Shown: positions 35,875 through 46,386 of the stretch, in pieces
Position numbering within the stretch: the first letter of the stretch is position 1
How the letters are laid out: every line of letters begins with the position of its first letter
Source of the DNA: Zhengitettix transpicula
Taxonomy: Eukaryota > Arthropoda > Insecta > Orthoptera > Tetrigidae
Assembly: GCA_037074705.1 (NCBI GenBank)
Contig: CM073590.1
Coordinates: forward strand, 217,402,746-217,466,745
Length of the DNA: 64,000 nt
Direction: 5' to 3'
Position numbers and translations under genes: made by a program
Notes under the pieces: generated by a model
The model's database searches: none
What the model was told of the DNA's origin: nothing
Seen by the model: the letters and a program-made list of their open reading frames with translations, nothing else

Positions 35875-38800
35875 AATACCCCTCTTATTGATAATTATTG
35901 TTATAGGAATTTAGATTAAACAAGTTATTAAATTTTATTAAACAAAACAATTTTATTAATCTGGAATGCAACTCTCTGTATATTTTTTTATATCTTTTTA
36001 CCTCAACAATTAAATTACACTAATAATCCAGTTACATTTTATAAATCAGACTCTGTACCCCAGGGTCTTTACTGGGTTGATAAGGAAACGGAAAACTAAA
36101 ATTTACAATTTAAACAATGCAATTAAATAAAATGAAAACGAAATCTGACTGTTTACCCTCATTTAACAGTTTACAGAATTTATTACTGAATGCCTACTTA
36201 CAATTTTATTTGGGTTTTTCAGGAATGCACTTTAATCTACAATGCCCTTCTGTGCACAGACTTTTACACACGCTTCACAGACACGTTCACTTTATCCGTT
36301 TTGATATCCCGACTCCTGGCAGCTTGCATGGACGAAATTGTTTATTTTATTTTTAGGCACGGCCACCATTCAATTTGACCGAATATTTATCACCGCCTCC
36401 AAGTCCTCCTCCTTTGCGGTCTACATTTCAACTCCTATGTCTTTCTCGTTCAAATTCTGGACCACACTCCACGTCCATCGCCTCCTAACTCTGACACCAC
36501 ACTCCTACATCCTTCCCTCTTGCGCTCTGGCACCCGTCTCCACGTCCATCTCCTTTTAGTTCTCCTGTCCAACTAACCTTTTACCTGCTTCCCCCTCTCC
36601 AGAATATTCCCTTTCTTTCACAGTTTTTGAGTTTCCACGTTCGCCAAACAAACACCAACTGTTCGATTTCTCACTCTCCGAGATCCACTCAATACAATTA
36701 AAATAAACATTTCCTTTTAATATAATTGTATGTCCACAAAACTTCTGTCATTATGCCTTTAGGGTTTCGTCCCGATGTCTGTCTAAACCATTAGCTCTAA
36801 GAGCCGCTAAACGTCCAATTATAGTCCTCCCCTTCTCTAAGAGCCGCTTATCCATCATTTTATTATTATCTTTTTTTTATACAAACCACTCAAGAATCCC
36901 CAGTCTGAGTTGGTAAACAAATCTGATGATATAAGAACAAAATTTATGTCCTTAACTGGGTATTACAATATATATATATATATAATTGCGCAATTTATTA
37001 AGAAGAATGAATGTACCTCATTTTCAGAACGGTTTTGAGGAAGTCCACGAAATCAGTTACGTATATTTTTCTTAGAGACATTTATTAACTCCCTCGAAGA
37101 TAAACTGAAAGTAATCTGTATTTTTGAACTTTGTTCATCATATTACGTATCAAATTTTAGGTTTGTGGAACTATTAATCATCTGGAAAAAAAAGGGAAAC
37201 TGAAAAATGGAAAATTTGTTTTCTATATACTACGTAGTATATAATTTTCATTATATTAATTAATGGTCCCAAAAATAAGGGCATATGCATGTTAATCTAC
37301 CAAATTAAGCAGTTAATTCTTGAACAATAAATTATTTAGAAACAGAAAATAAAATTTACTAAGCTTTTATTAGCATATTTTGAACTTGGAACATGAAAAT
37401 ACTATATTTTTGAAGAGTCTGATTTCACAAAAATAGGTGCTCTTGGGACACGGTATATAATTTATCTAATTATTTAAATTATTTTGAAGTAATCCTCGTC
37501 TGCTGATAACACAAATATTATTTTAACTGACGACGTACAACAATAAGAGGCAGAAATAGAAATTCAACATTCTTTCAATCTATTGCCTTAATTATTCACG
37601 TTCTAATTACGTAGTTCTTGGATTAGAAAATTGATAAACTGGGATGGCTTATTTGAGATTCCTGGTTACAGCGAATATTAAAAATGCAGTTTACTTTATT
37701 ACCACAGTAATTTTCATTAGGTTTCTTTGAAAGATAAAGTGATCGGCAGTTGCGAAATATACAAGTTGGAATAGATAAATTTGCGAATATGGCACAGACT
37801 ACAAGTCCTTGCTCAAATACCTCTGAATACTAACTCACCTTTTTTTTTACGTGCATTGTAGATATTTTGTAATCGTAGTGTTCGGTGATTACTACATCAC
37901 GCGCAGCCGCAATATTATGAAGGAAAAGATCCGGGCTGATAACACTAATTAAGAACAAATACCGACAATTGTTTTAACATTTATTGCGTTTCGGATTTTT
38001 CAAGATGTAACTATTTTGAAAATTGGCAATTGTTTGATTTTGGTCCTCTTACTACTATAAAGCTGTAGCTCATCCTTAAAGCAAGAGCTACTTGTTCGAT
38101 CCTTGTATTTGTCATCTTGAAGAATATGAACTATTCACTTATTAATTCATATCTGCAAAATATACGTTTTAATTTCTCTCTTTCCCCTTTCGGAAGGCAT
38201 TTTTTTTCTTCAGATTTTGAGATTAACTTTGTTTTAACCTTTTGTATGTTTGCAAAATGACATCATTGCGTGTAACCACTCCGGTTGGAATTGATAATTT
38301 AATTCCAATTATATTCTAGGCACAAGTTACATAATTTTAAAAGTAGCCACTCCTTGTGAAGCGATGACAAATTCTCTGTGACTCGCTACGAACGAACACC
38401 GAACGGAGAATCGTGTATCAAAGGGATAACCAAGTTGGCTAATTTAGTTAAGTCCTCGCCAGAGTTAGTCAAGAAAGGGAACGATTCCAGTAATTTAACC
38501 GAGGCTCAACAAGTCTACTTTCGAATTCGAATATATTTCTCATTACAAGGTCGTAACAATTACTTAGACTCGGTTATTACGCCCAGGAAACTTTGAGATT
38601 TCTGGTGAAGCGGGGGAGGATAAGCCTAGCGACAGTATGCAAAGCTCCCTTGCCTTATCCAGTCTTCCTCAAGTATACATTACAGAGGACAGATGCAACT
38701 GGGTTACGCAGAGAAGGAGTTTGAATATGCATTAACAACGGGCGCGAGGAAATTTAATCAAGCTGCTATTGTAGCCGTGACCATTCCAAATCTCGAGGGA

Positions 38801-40855
38801 GTTTCACTGTCTGCCAAGAAACGCCGAGCCTGATAAAGGAAAGCCTCTCCTTTGAGGCTGCAATATGCCTGGTGCCGACTTTTAATTCATTTTGAGTTCT
38901 GCTGAAAACGCACTTGGTGCCAATGGTTTCATTAAGGGCCATTTATGCCGAAGATACGGGTTGGAAAGACGAAGACTTTCCAGAAATGTAACCAAGGAAG
39001 AGAAATGATAGTGGAACATACGTTAAAGACACTGTTGTAAGATACAATGAGAAGAAAAAAATATATCAGTCATTACTGTGTTAGCTGATCTTATATATTA
39101 ATAGTAATTACTGTCACTCAAGATTAAGATAAGTTGCAAGTTGGTATTAATCCAATCAGAAGATGAATTGTGTTAACAGCAGGCAGATTTTCGTATGCGA
39201 GTCAGTGTGGGACATACATTTGGAAGGCTAAGGAATTTATATGTTTTGTAATTACCGCTAAATTATAATCGTGATTATAAGACTTGGTTACAGGAAACAA
39301 TTGGAGAATCTCTCAGAGTAAGCTTTGTAAGTGAATGTTAAAACATATTTAGCTTTTACAAATTCTCATTTTTAATGACGTAATAATTTATTTCTCCGTG
39401 GAGTAATTTACTAAAATTTGGCGTTACAAAGCATTACCTTGTCTGGTCTAGACTATTTCTGGCTGACTGTAAATGATAATAATATATTTTGATATCATTA
39501 GATTGCCAGGACGTCAGTTAACTGACCAAAATATGCAGTAAAGCAACCCCTGACATCAAAACCGTATCAGTTCGTGTTGCTGCAACATGAGCGATCGGGG
39601 TTGGCCGATTTGGATCATTCTAGTACTGTTTTGACAATAGTCTTGAGACCAACCACATTTCCCTGTAATTGCATTGGAAGGATAGGAAAGGAGTATCGGA
39701 AGTGAAATCAGGCTTAATTATGTCTCTGGCAGTGCTTGAATGATCCTACTCGCCATTTGCCTAAATTTGATGCAGGGAAAACCACAGAGAAATCTGCGTC
39801 AGGTATATCTTTGTACTTTTATACGCCCTGCAGATAACTGGAGGTGGAGTTTGCTATGCGGAAGCAGCATTACCGACTCCATGCCTCGACCAGATTGGAC
39901 TTCGAATGGAAGCAGAACGGCAACTCTTCTGTATGCCCGACGTCTACGGTCACGAAGTGTACACTTCTCAAATCTGACCTAGATGTTTGGCTTATGGGAC
40001 CTATAAAGAGAAAAATGTCTATTACCATTAATTATTCCTTGATCAAATTATACCATATGAGTACTACAAACATAATGAACGAATAGACCTCACCATGCGA
40101 ACAGTTCTTGTGTGACGATAATGTTACTAAGGACGCGTCGGTAAATTAATCCGATATCACCATTATGGCATAATTGCACTCGAAGCCGAAACTGGAGGGC
40201 GACTAAGGCGTGACGCGACGAAACATCACGTAAAATAAAGGAACAAAGGTTGCAGTGAAAGATGCAGGACAGGCAAACAAATGAAACAAAAACAAGGATG
40301 TTGATCATCCTGTGCTCGTTCCGTTTTACTGCGAAGGGATCAAGATCCATACGCGAACACAGTTTTTTATTTGAATTACATACCTGAAGCGGTTGAACCA
40401 TTCTTGATGGATATTGCTAATTGCACTCATCTGAGCAAATATTACTGTTTTATGTCAGATAATTTAAAATTTCCATTATTTCATTTCTGCTATAGCTTAC
40501 TGTGAACATAATTTGTATTCAGTTGTTCAAATTATAAAATATAATGTTTCTGTGTTGAAAGTATAGCAATTACGTTAATAAGTAGCTAAATAGCATATGT
40601 AAAAAAGTGCTAATTAAATACTACACAAAGTTTCTGCACACCTTGTCGCTTTCGTCAGGTGATTCAAAAAAACTGTTTTTGGCTATTTATATATATAATT
40701 TATTGAATTGTGCTTAATGCAAATAGATTAATCACCTTAATTGTAAATGTTTTATCCGTATGGTAATACAATGTGTTTCATTTTAGGGACAGTTGGATTA
40801 TGAACTGAAGGAAGACGACAATGTTATGTTCATTTCTACCCTACATGGAGGCTAA
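21665..40855 (+). CDS. URM1: Ubiquitin-related modifier 1 (URM1)
   Basis: URM1 is a ubiquitin-like sulfur carrier. It is thiocarboxylated at its C-terminal glycine and donates sulfur for 2-thiolation of wobble uridine in tRNAs, and it can also be conjugated to proteins. Exons: 21665-21708, 24329-24399, 24758-24839, 25005-25053 and 40787-40855. The total is 315 nt and 104 residues (human 101). The protein begins [20 protein letters not shown] and contains [35 protein letters not shown] and [15 protein letters not shown]. It ends ISTLHGG, with the family's essential terminal Gly-Gly. All junction phases agree (for example Trp39 split T|GG and Val66 split GT|G). The donor after exon 1 is GTTAGT and the others GTAAGT or GTAAGTA. 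The last intron (25054-40786) is 15.7 kb and rich in repeats. AATAAA signals follow at 41204-41209 and 41281-41286. Confidence 0.96.
21709..24328 (+). other. URM1 intron 1
   Basis: This 2.6-kb intron has no coding content that I can support. It contains a partial copy of the GGCTTACCT repeat near 23112, a short TA run near 23708 and the foldback at 23741-23957. The remainder is AT-rich. Confidence 0.7.
23741..23957. repeat. Foldback repeat in URM1 intron 1
   Basis: The left arm (about 23741-23782) starts AAAGGAAAGAGAAAGCAGG and continues GTCTTACCTGAAATTGAA. The right arm (about 23916-23957) is its inverted counterpart, carrying TCAATTTAAGGTAAGCC and then TATCTTTCCTTT. The spacer is about 130 bp. 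The same arm sequence occurs once near 9598 and partly near 23112, so it is a dispersed family, probably a MITE-like element. No target duplication was identified. Confidence 0.6.
25236..25282. repeat. Perfect 16-bp inverted repeat
   Basis: TGTATAAAGAGTTCTC at 25236-25251 is exactly complementary to 25267-25282, with a 15-nt loop. It shares a GAGAACT block with the arms of the insertion at 17044-17211 and may be a decayed member of the same foldback group. Confidence 0.7.
25385..25510 (+). repeat. Short interspersed module, well-preserved copy
   Basis: In order: CACACCTGATGA, AAGGCACAAGGATGCC, AGAAAAGTTGTGTGG and TATTTATATTGTCAC. A tail follows with TTTGTCTGAATTGAC, then CTTTCTTATTCATT and TTTTCAATCAGATGTAAA. 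The copy at 31640-31800 has the same tail. GGCA (25413-25416) can pair with TGCC (25423-25426) around a 6-nt loop. Confidence 0.65.
26090..26440. promoter_or_regulatory. GC-richer island, possible regulatory element
   Basis: This block is clearly GC-richer than its surroundings and shows no repeat similarity within the window. It carries an ATF/CREB-like ATGACGTGAT (26165-26174), an E-box CACCTG near 26285, a CAGCTG near 26373, and TAATTG and GAATTAATC homeodomain-type cores. No open frame resembles a known protein. Calling it regulatory is inference from composition and motifs only. Confidence 0.25.
27455..29215 (+). repeat. Array-like dispersed repeat made of related units of about 300-390 bp
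   Basis: The element opens with CTAGCTGGGTGCTCGGCGTT. It then repeats a module about five times: CGATTTTACTC, GTTTTTGCG, a TTATGTAA-like block, CCACCCCAACCC, GGGTTGAAATTTTACAC, AAATACTATAAA, ATTAACC, ATATTTATTC, TATCGGCCG, and then AAAATTTC with a C-rich stretch. It ends near an ACATACATACAAACAAACAC tail and CTTTATTTATTAG. Copies in the opposite orientation lie at 43975-44590 and 53600-54255. No reverse transcriptase or transposase is encoded. The class is unknown. Confidence 0.65.
28264..29047 (+). repeat. Exact 391-bp tandem duplication
   Basis: The 391 bp starting at 28264 are repeated starting at 28655, with no difference found by eye through 29047. The junction lies in a shared TTATTGAAAATTTC context. 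The rest of the array shows strong divergence between units, so this duplication is either very recent or an assembly artefact. Confidence 0.85.
29260..29660. promoter_or_regulatory. Unique island, possible regulatory element
   Basis: This is non-repetitive sequence just after the array repeat, with an E-box CACGTG in TTGGCACGTGGCGG (near 29504), several GTTAAC-type cores and CAGCTG near 29608. Two short overlapping open frames (29236-29475 and 29327-29677) resemble nothing I know and are probably accidental. Confidence 0.22.
31342..31365. repeat. Perfect 11-bp hairpin with a 2-nt loop
   Basis: ATTAAAACAAT (31342-31352) is followed by CC and its exact complement (31355-31365). It is a small cruciform-forming palindrome of no assigned function. 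Confidence 0.6.
31640..31800 (+). repeat. Short interspersed module
   Basis: The block order matches the family: GTGCAGTTGTGTTTCTCTAG, TTTTTAGCACCTGAAG, AACAAGAATCCCAGAAACG, TGTGGTATTTATATTAC, TTTTTGTCTGTATTGGC and TTTTCAATCAGACGTAAA. The short stem seen in some other copies does not form here. Confidence 0.6.
32129..32353 (+). other. Unassigned open stretch with protein-like composition
   Basis: There is no ATG start, but the plus-strand frame ending in a TAA at 32351-32353 is open for about 75 codons. It reads, in part, [35 protein letters not shown] and [10 protein letters not shown]. The mix of acidic, aromatic and hydrophobic residues looks more like real protein than random AT-rich translation. 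No acceptor or donor was assigned and I do not recognise the family. It may be a transposon fragment or a chance frame. Confidence 0.2.
32564..33240 (-). promoter_or_regulatory. GC-richer island containing the longest open frame (224 codons)
   Basis: The minus-strand frame at 33238-32564 is the longest in the window but resembles no protein I know, and no ancestral splice structure or UTR signal supports it. The DNA around 33060-33190 is locally GC-rich, with GGGCGACGTTAAGTGG, CTTTATCCCGCGCCCC and CATAAAAGTCG blocks, the last two containing Hox/Caudal-like cores. I favour a non-coding conserved element in which stop codons are rare because of composition. A lineage-specific gene cannot be excluded. 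Confidence 0.25.
35280..35520. promoter_or_regulatory. GC-richer island with E-boxes
   Basis: This unique sequence has CACGTG at 35322-35327, CAGCTG at 35433-35438 and a forkhead-like GCAAACAA at 35443-35450. All six frames have short open stretches, which reflects base composition rather than coding. The regulatory role is inferred. Confidence 0.25.
35826..35871. repeat. (AT)n microsatellite
   Basis: About 23 AT dinucleotides lie directly upstream of the LTR-like element. A shorter TA run (36968-36984) lies on its other side, which suggests insertion into a longer AT tract. Confidence 0.95.
35872..36967. mobile_element. LTR-like element (possible solo LTR), 1,096 bp
   Basis: The block starts TGTAATACCC and ends GGGTATTACA, a perfect 10-bp inverted terminus with the TG...CA ends typical of retrotransposon LTRs. 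It sits in an AT microsatellite, so the apparent 4-bp ATAT target duplication is not informative. It is internally non-coding apart from short C-rich frames. A TCTAAGAGCCGCT block occurs twice near 36797 and 36837. A DNA transposon with short inverted ends is the alternative. Confidence 0.45.
38600..38970. promoter_or_regulatory. Unique island with POU-like sites
   Basis: Non-repetitive, GC-richer sequence with TATGCAAAG (near 38636), TATGCATTAAC (near 38726) and TTTTAATTCATTTTG. There is no coding similarity. The regulatory label rests on motifs only. Confidence 0.22.
40605..40680 (-). repeat. Short interspersed module
   Basis: On the minus strand: AATCACCTGACGAAAGCGAC, AAGGTGTGCAGAAAC, then TTTGTGTAGTATTTAATTAG. 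It lies about 100 bp upstream of the final URM1 exon. Confidence 0.6.
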
Positions 40856-42399
40856 CGGAAGAAAAAGCAGCTCACAACTTCGCTGAAGAATTATATTCAA
40901 AAAGTAGAACGGTCTTTCTACTTTAAACGGAAAAAGTCGTTTTATTAGATGTATCAAAGTCAACCTGTAACAGTTATGGCCGAGAGCTGTTTTACAGCTT
41001 ACATAATAAGCTTTTCCGTTACAGACACAAAAGTGAAAAAAATCTTATAATTGGAATTGTTTAAATTGGGGATTTTATTTCCAATTATTTCGTAAAGAAA
41101 CATTATGAACATAACTGTAAAAATTCTATAAAGTCATTATAAATGGTTTATTGGTGAACGTCAACATTTTCATAAAATAATTGATTTGGATGCTGTAAAT
41201 TTTAATAAAATTCAATTTTATTCTTAATGTTTCATTGAAAATAACTGTCATACAAATGTGAATATTGTTTTAATTTCGTGAATAAAAATAATTTTAGATG
41301 ACAAGTAAACGTTTTGATATTTTTTTGTTCGAGTTGTTAAAAGAAAGGTGCTTGCCCATAAATCAGTATTAATCTCAGTCTACTAAAGTAAAAGATTTAT
41401 TTTGCAGTTTAATTACCTATTTCAATTATTTTTAATGTTAGTTAAAAATAACGTATTTCGTATATAGAACGTATATAGAAATAAGCAATTTATTTCTCCA
41501 TTCGTCGCATGTAGTCTAACCGTAGAGTGAGTTTTATGTTACTTTAAATACAGGACGGAAATATGTAAAAACAAAATGAAGGATCCCAGGAAAGAGGATT
41601 TGATTCCAAGCAATCGGCTAATTTCGTCCTTTGATTGCTCCAAGAGGTTACTTGTCTACCATCGGGCTTCATCGAAACTTGTTCGGTTTATGATACGCTT
41701 CAGGTTTGTAGCTAATTGAGAATTATTCCGCGAACTGCAACTGCTTATTAATTTGCAATTAATATCGACAAACGGCCTCTCAGAAACTCGAAAGTGATTT
41801 CTTGGTATGCAGATTTTACGGACTGTGGGCATATTAATTTATAAATACTCATTAAATCTCTGTTATACATTTAGTGTGGAATATTCATGTCATTCGCGAT
41901 ACAATTTGTTACAAGAATAAATTTTTATTGTTCTCTCAAATTTATGTACCAACAAAAATTCATTTGTGGTAGGAATGAATTGGTTATCGGAATCTATGAT
42001 TATTGATTCATTTATATTTTCCATAACTAAACTAATGTGGGCGCCTAGACATGCCAAAAAAACTAATTCTGGATTAGATGTGTCTTACGTGCTACCAGGC
42101 GGTAGAATTCTAAGTTAAGGAACAGTGAAAAATCATCACCTCAACTACACAAGGAATTTTAAGAGACATGTTATAGAAGAATTTATAATTATTGAATTTG
42201 TATGTCTGTATAATTCAAAGTTATAGCTTTAGTAGTGTTGGTTACACAAATTATTTTGTTTTCCTTGTTGGTAGAAACAAACTAAAATAAGATGTTTAAT
42301 AAACCGTTTGTTGCTTCTGGGATTATTTACATATCAAGTTGAATTTAATTAAGTATATTACATATATAAGCCTATGTCTAAAATAAAAACATGTGGGTG
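40856..42399. other. URM1 3' UTR and flanking DNA
   Basis: AATAAA hexamers at 41204-41209 and 41281-41286 are candidate poly(A) signals for URM1. Around 41600-41820 there is unique sequence with paired-type and homeodomain-like TAATTGAG and CAATTAATAT cores, possibly another regulatory island. No gene was recognised. Confidence 0.45.
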
Positions 42400-43205
42400 G
42401 TGCACAGCTTCTATAAGAACGAAGTGGCAGTAATAAGAAATTTTCATCAGAAAGAAGAATAAAAAATTATAAAAGGCGTGAGACAAGGATGTCCTATATC
42501 GTCTCTTATATTCAAGAAGCTATAGATCAAATTCGTGAAACTGCTGTGATTGAGGATCGAAATAAATGGCCAGAAGATAGACATTCTGCGTTACGCAGAT
42601 TATATTGATGTGATCGCGGAGACGAAATTAAAGGATTTGCTGTAATCAGTGCGAAATATTAAAGTAATGGTATGTATTACTGGGAAGAATGTGAACCTTT
42701 CAACATAAGTATTGGTAGGGAAGAGGAAGAAGTGATAGAGGAATTTAACTATTTTGGAAGCACAGGGTAAATTGCATTTCATTCGAGAAAGCATTTACTC
42801 ACTAGCAAGAACATCAAGTTGGAAATGAGGAAACGAATCATGAAAGAATTTGTGTGGAGTGTGGCCCTATACGGATGTGAAACATGAACAATAGGGAAAC
42901 AAGAGAGAAGACCGCTAGAAGCACTCGAGATTTGGTGGTGCAGAAGGATGATGAAGATCAGCTAGAGAGAGAAACTTACCAATGACCAGGTGCTGAGAAG
43001 AGTACAGAAAACCAGATCTCTCTGGAGGCACATCCAAACAAGAAGAGACAAAGTCGTGGGACATGTTTTAAGACATAATAATATTATTGGAACGATAGCA
43101 GAAGGAGCTATTGAGGGAAGAAATCGTCGGGGACGACCGAGGATGTATATACATGCAACAGATTAAGGATGACATAAGAGGAAGGCAGACAGAAGAGGCG
43201 TACAG
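42400..43205 (+). pseudogene. Decayed non-LTR retrotransposon (reverse transcriptase C-terminal half)
   Basis: Over several frames the sequence reads FYKNEVAVIR, then KGVRQGCPISSLIF (RT block with GVRQGCPLSP), then LRYADYIDVIAE. The last is the catalytic YADD box with the second Asp changed to Tyr. Next come EFNYFGS (FKYLGS block), FVWSVALYGCET followed by a stop, and the C-terminal GHVLRHNN and EGRNRRGRPRM. This order is that of endonuclease/RT-type LINEs. Multiple frameshifts and stops and the damaged active site show it is dead. No target duplication was found. Confidence 0.8.
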
Positions 43206-43974
43206 CTGCAAACCAACCTCAGGGTTGAACACTAAAGAAGAAGAAGAAGCCTATTTAGGGAAGATCACCGATTTAAAATAAAATCGCGAATCCATAAAAC
43301 AGATTTGGGTACGTTTTCTTTATTAAACAGAATTGGAATAACATGCAGCAGATTTTGATACGTTTCCTCTTACTGGATCAAATTCTAGATGTGTAAATAA
43401 GTTTAGTTAAACTGTGTAAGGGAAGGACCGACGACTTATTAGGAACACAAACTGATAAATTGTTCTAAAATTATCTGTAATCGTTAACCTTTACACTGAC
43501 ATTTGCATATTTTTATTTCTTGCAATATTTAACCTGTACAGTGCATTTGCAGTTTTTTTAAAAAATGAATTCATTCACTCAAAACCATCGACAAAATAAC
43601 TACATATCGTCCTCAAATAGTCTCGTAAATTTAGAGCCACACAATTTCAATTATTCTGTCATATGTCATACAGTAGTTTATTAAATAAAATCAAGTATAA
43701 TAATAATTATTAAATAAAAAAATATTGGACAGTAACCCAGAACAAGATTCATATTAAATATTTACTTCAGTGATTACACTGACATTCATATTAATAAAAT
43801 AGTAAAACACTACATTTCGTGCTTAATTCGAGACAATCAGTTGAAAAAGATGGAAACTTAATTCATTCTTGTGATTAAAATTTCTTCACTGACGGTAAAG
43901 TTTTGAATTAATTTCATTTTATTAAATGCCAAGATATTTAATGTAGTAGGTTACAAAAATCTAATGAATAAAAT
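43206..43974. other. No gene recognised
   Basis: AT-rich intergenic sequence between the LINE remnant and the inverted array repeat. A small GAAGAAGAAGAAG tract near 43236 may be the 3' tail of the LINE. Nothing else was recognised. Confidence 0.5.
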
Positions 43975-44590
43975 TGATTGTGTTTGCGTGTGTATGTTCC
44001 GTATAACAATATAAACGTGAGGAGTTACTTAGACCAAATTTTGTACACATGTCCCTTTAGAACCGGAAACAAACATTGTGGGGGTAAGACACGACTAGCA
44101 CCCGTAGGGCCGGGGGTGGAAATTTTCATCCATGCTAAAACGGCCGATATTTGCGTCGAATAAATATTTTTCTAGGTCAGTGAGTGTGACAGTGTTTCTC
44201 CTGATATTTGTGCATAATTTCAACCCCTTTCGGCATGGGTGATGAGCAGACTTAGGGGTGTGGGTGGAGAGGCGTTACTTAAAAATAACGCGAAAATAAC
44301 TGAGATTGGAGTCGCAACCGGGGTTATGGACGTCGCTGAGTTTATCTATGACATTCAACTTGCCGGTTAAGTTGTTCTTCAACCCATAGGACTGGGGGTG
44401 TAAGGGGAAAACTAAGTTCCGCGTACAATCTTATACACGTGGAGAAATGTAGAACAAATTTTGTACTGGTGTTCCTTTCAAACCGGAAACAAACACTGAG
44501 GGTAAGCCAGGACTATCATCCCTATGCACGGTAATTTTTCGGGCTTATATAACGCTTATATACGCCGGAAACGCCGGGCACCCAGCTATT
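43975..44590 (-). repeat. Inverted copy of the array-like repeat
   Basis: Minus-strand copy of the repeat at 27455-29215. The rear end is marked by TATGTTCCGTATAAC near 43993 and the front end by GCCGGGCACCCAGCTATT near 44573, the complement of the CTAGCTGGGTGCTCGGC opening. About two internal units are present, with CGGCCGATATTTGCGTCGAA and GGTGTGGGTGGAGAGGCGTT blocks. Confidence 0.6.
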
Positions 44591-45039
44591 ATTTAATATA
44601 ATAGAAAAGAATTTATAAATATTTAAAACACATGGTCTGATACAAGGCCGGTTGTCTCTTACATTCCTGTATTTAAAGAGTGTGTATGAAGCTGTAAGTA
44701 GTAAAATGGCACTGTCGTACAGATAAAACTTTCTACAGCGACCTTTTCCACCCTTTAGTTAAAAGTTAGGATCAGGGAGTAAATTGGCAAGGAAAATGCG
44801 TCCACAAATATTTCTTGTTTTTATTCTACGAAATTAGTTCTCTTGATTTATAAATTCTAAAGACTTGGAACCATGTGAACTGTTGAGCGCTGGTTTTAAG
44901 TATTTTGTGACGCTGAGAGTACCTTGTTTTAAGTAAGATGTGCTTCCTGAATTTCGCCCGTAGAGGGTAATGTACTGTTCCGGTGTTTGTGGCGATGCGG
45001 GAGCACATGTTTCGTTCATTACTTGCGCTTTGTAAGTGA

Positions 45040-45320
45040 GCTACATTTTGTGACGTCTCGTATTACTACCCCTAGATTGCTTGCACGCAACAAAGGGCCC
45101 AGGTAATGAATGCGAATATTGACTCATTTTTTCGCATTCACGGGCTAGCAGACTTTATTAGCACTCGCTGCTTTGTAGGAGGTGGCAATTAACGGAACAC
45201 CTGCTGCACGGTCCTTCCGATACAATTATGTTCGGAATGCGTGCACCTGGAATTATTTTCACAGGAGTGTTTCGCGTCATTGCTTTCGTGTTCGTAATGA
45301 AAGAGCGCCGAAGCACTTCG
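45040..45320. promoter_or_regulatory. Unique island with an AP-1-like site inside an inverted repeat
   Basis: TGAATGCGAA (45107-45116) and its exact complement (45131-45140) bracket a consensus AP-1 site TGACTCA (45120-45126). The surrounding 280 bp are GC-richer and unique, with E-box-like CACCTG cores. The short open frames here look accidental. Confidence 0.3.
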
Positions 45321-46386
45321 TTGTATTGCCCTGCAACTTGTGCCTCGAACTTACTATGTCCTGCTCACCATTACTCCCTAATTAATTATTTTCCTATAAA
45401 CAAGCTTTACTGCTCCTCTATTGCCTCTTTCTTCTCTTTCTCAAATGTTCCCAATTAATCATATCAAGATTTTATATGCACTACTTTGTGTGATTCCTCC
45501 TTTGCATTTTCTCTATCAGTAATATATTTGTATTCTGGAAGTGTCAATGCAAAATTTTTGGACTTAGCTTCCAGTGACTTTAAAATATTTTAGGATTTAG
45601 AATACATACTTGATTTTCCTGTCCACTTTTCCTATAGGAATCCAATTAGGAGCAGAAAACGGAGACAGCTATCACCATTGACTGTACTGGACATTTTGGT
45701 AAATCTATATTGAATGTATTCTGTAATATTGTTAATGACTCCACTATTATTAAGAGTTGGTATTACCATTATTTGAAGACAAATAGAATTTATTTAAACT
45801 GATTTTATAAAACATGAAGAAGCAAAGGTAAATGTATAATAAAAATAATTTTTAATATTGCTACACAACATTATAATTAATGTTAAACTAGGATTTAAAT
45901 AATTACATATATAGCTGAATTTTATTCTGTTGTCCAGGCCTACTTTGATCATCAAGGCAAAATATCCCTGGAGTTTTATATATTTCTTTGTTTCTTTCCG
46001 TTACACAAAATGTGATTCGCTAAGCTAAAGTAATATTATTTTATTAGATTTGGTTGTAACTAACCAATATACTCAAATTTTGCTGCTTACTCACATTATT
46101 GTTGGTATTTTTATTCGTGAATTTATTTGTAATTTGATTATTAAACATATCTGTATCATATTTCTAAGTAAATATAAGATCTCCATGGTTTTAGTGGATT
46201 TTTAAAGGAAAAATAGATACAGGACTGATTTTCCATGAGTCATTGGCACAGGTTAGGGAATATATTGTAATACTATTTAGAGGCCAGTAATGATTTTAAT
46301 AATTGGATTGTTAGCGGTACCAATTCTTCAAAGACAACAATGTGTCGGCGAGCTTTGTTCGGCCGCGAAGGTTTTTTCTGAAGCAG

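Larger units (their letters stand above)
25054..40786 (+). other. URM1 intron 4 (15.7 kb), repeat-rich
   Basis: This intron separates the last 22 codons of URM1 from the rest. Its contents in order: a perfect hairpin (25236-25282), an interspersed module (25385-25510), a GC-richer island (26090-26440), an array-like repeat (27455-29215), another island (29260-29660), a module (31640-31800), an unassigned open stretch (32129-32353), a GC-richer island with the longest ORF (32564-33240), an island (35280-35520), an LTR-like element (35872-36967), a possible regulatory island (38600-38970) and a last module (40605-40680). No complete second gene was found inside it. Confidence 0.75.
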
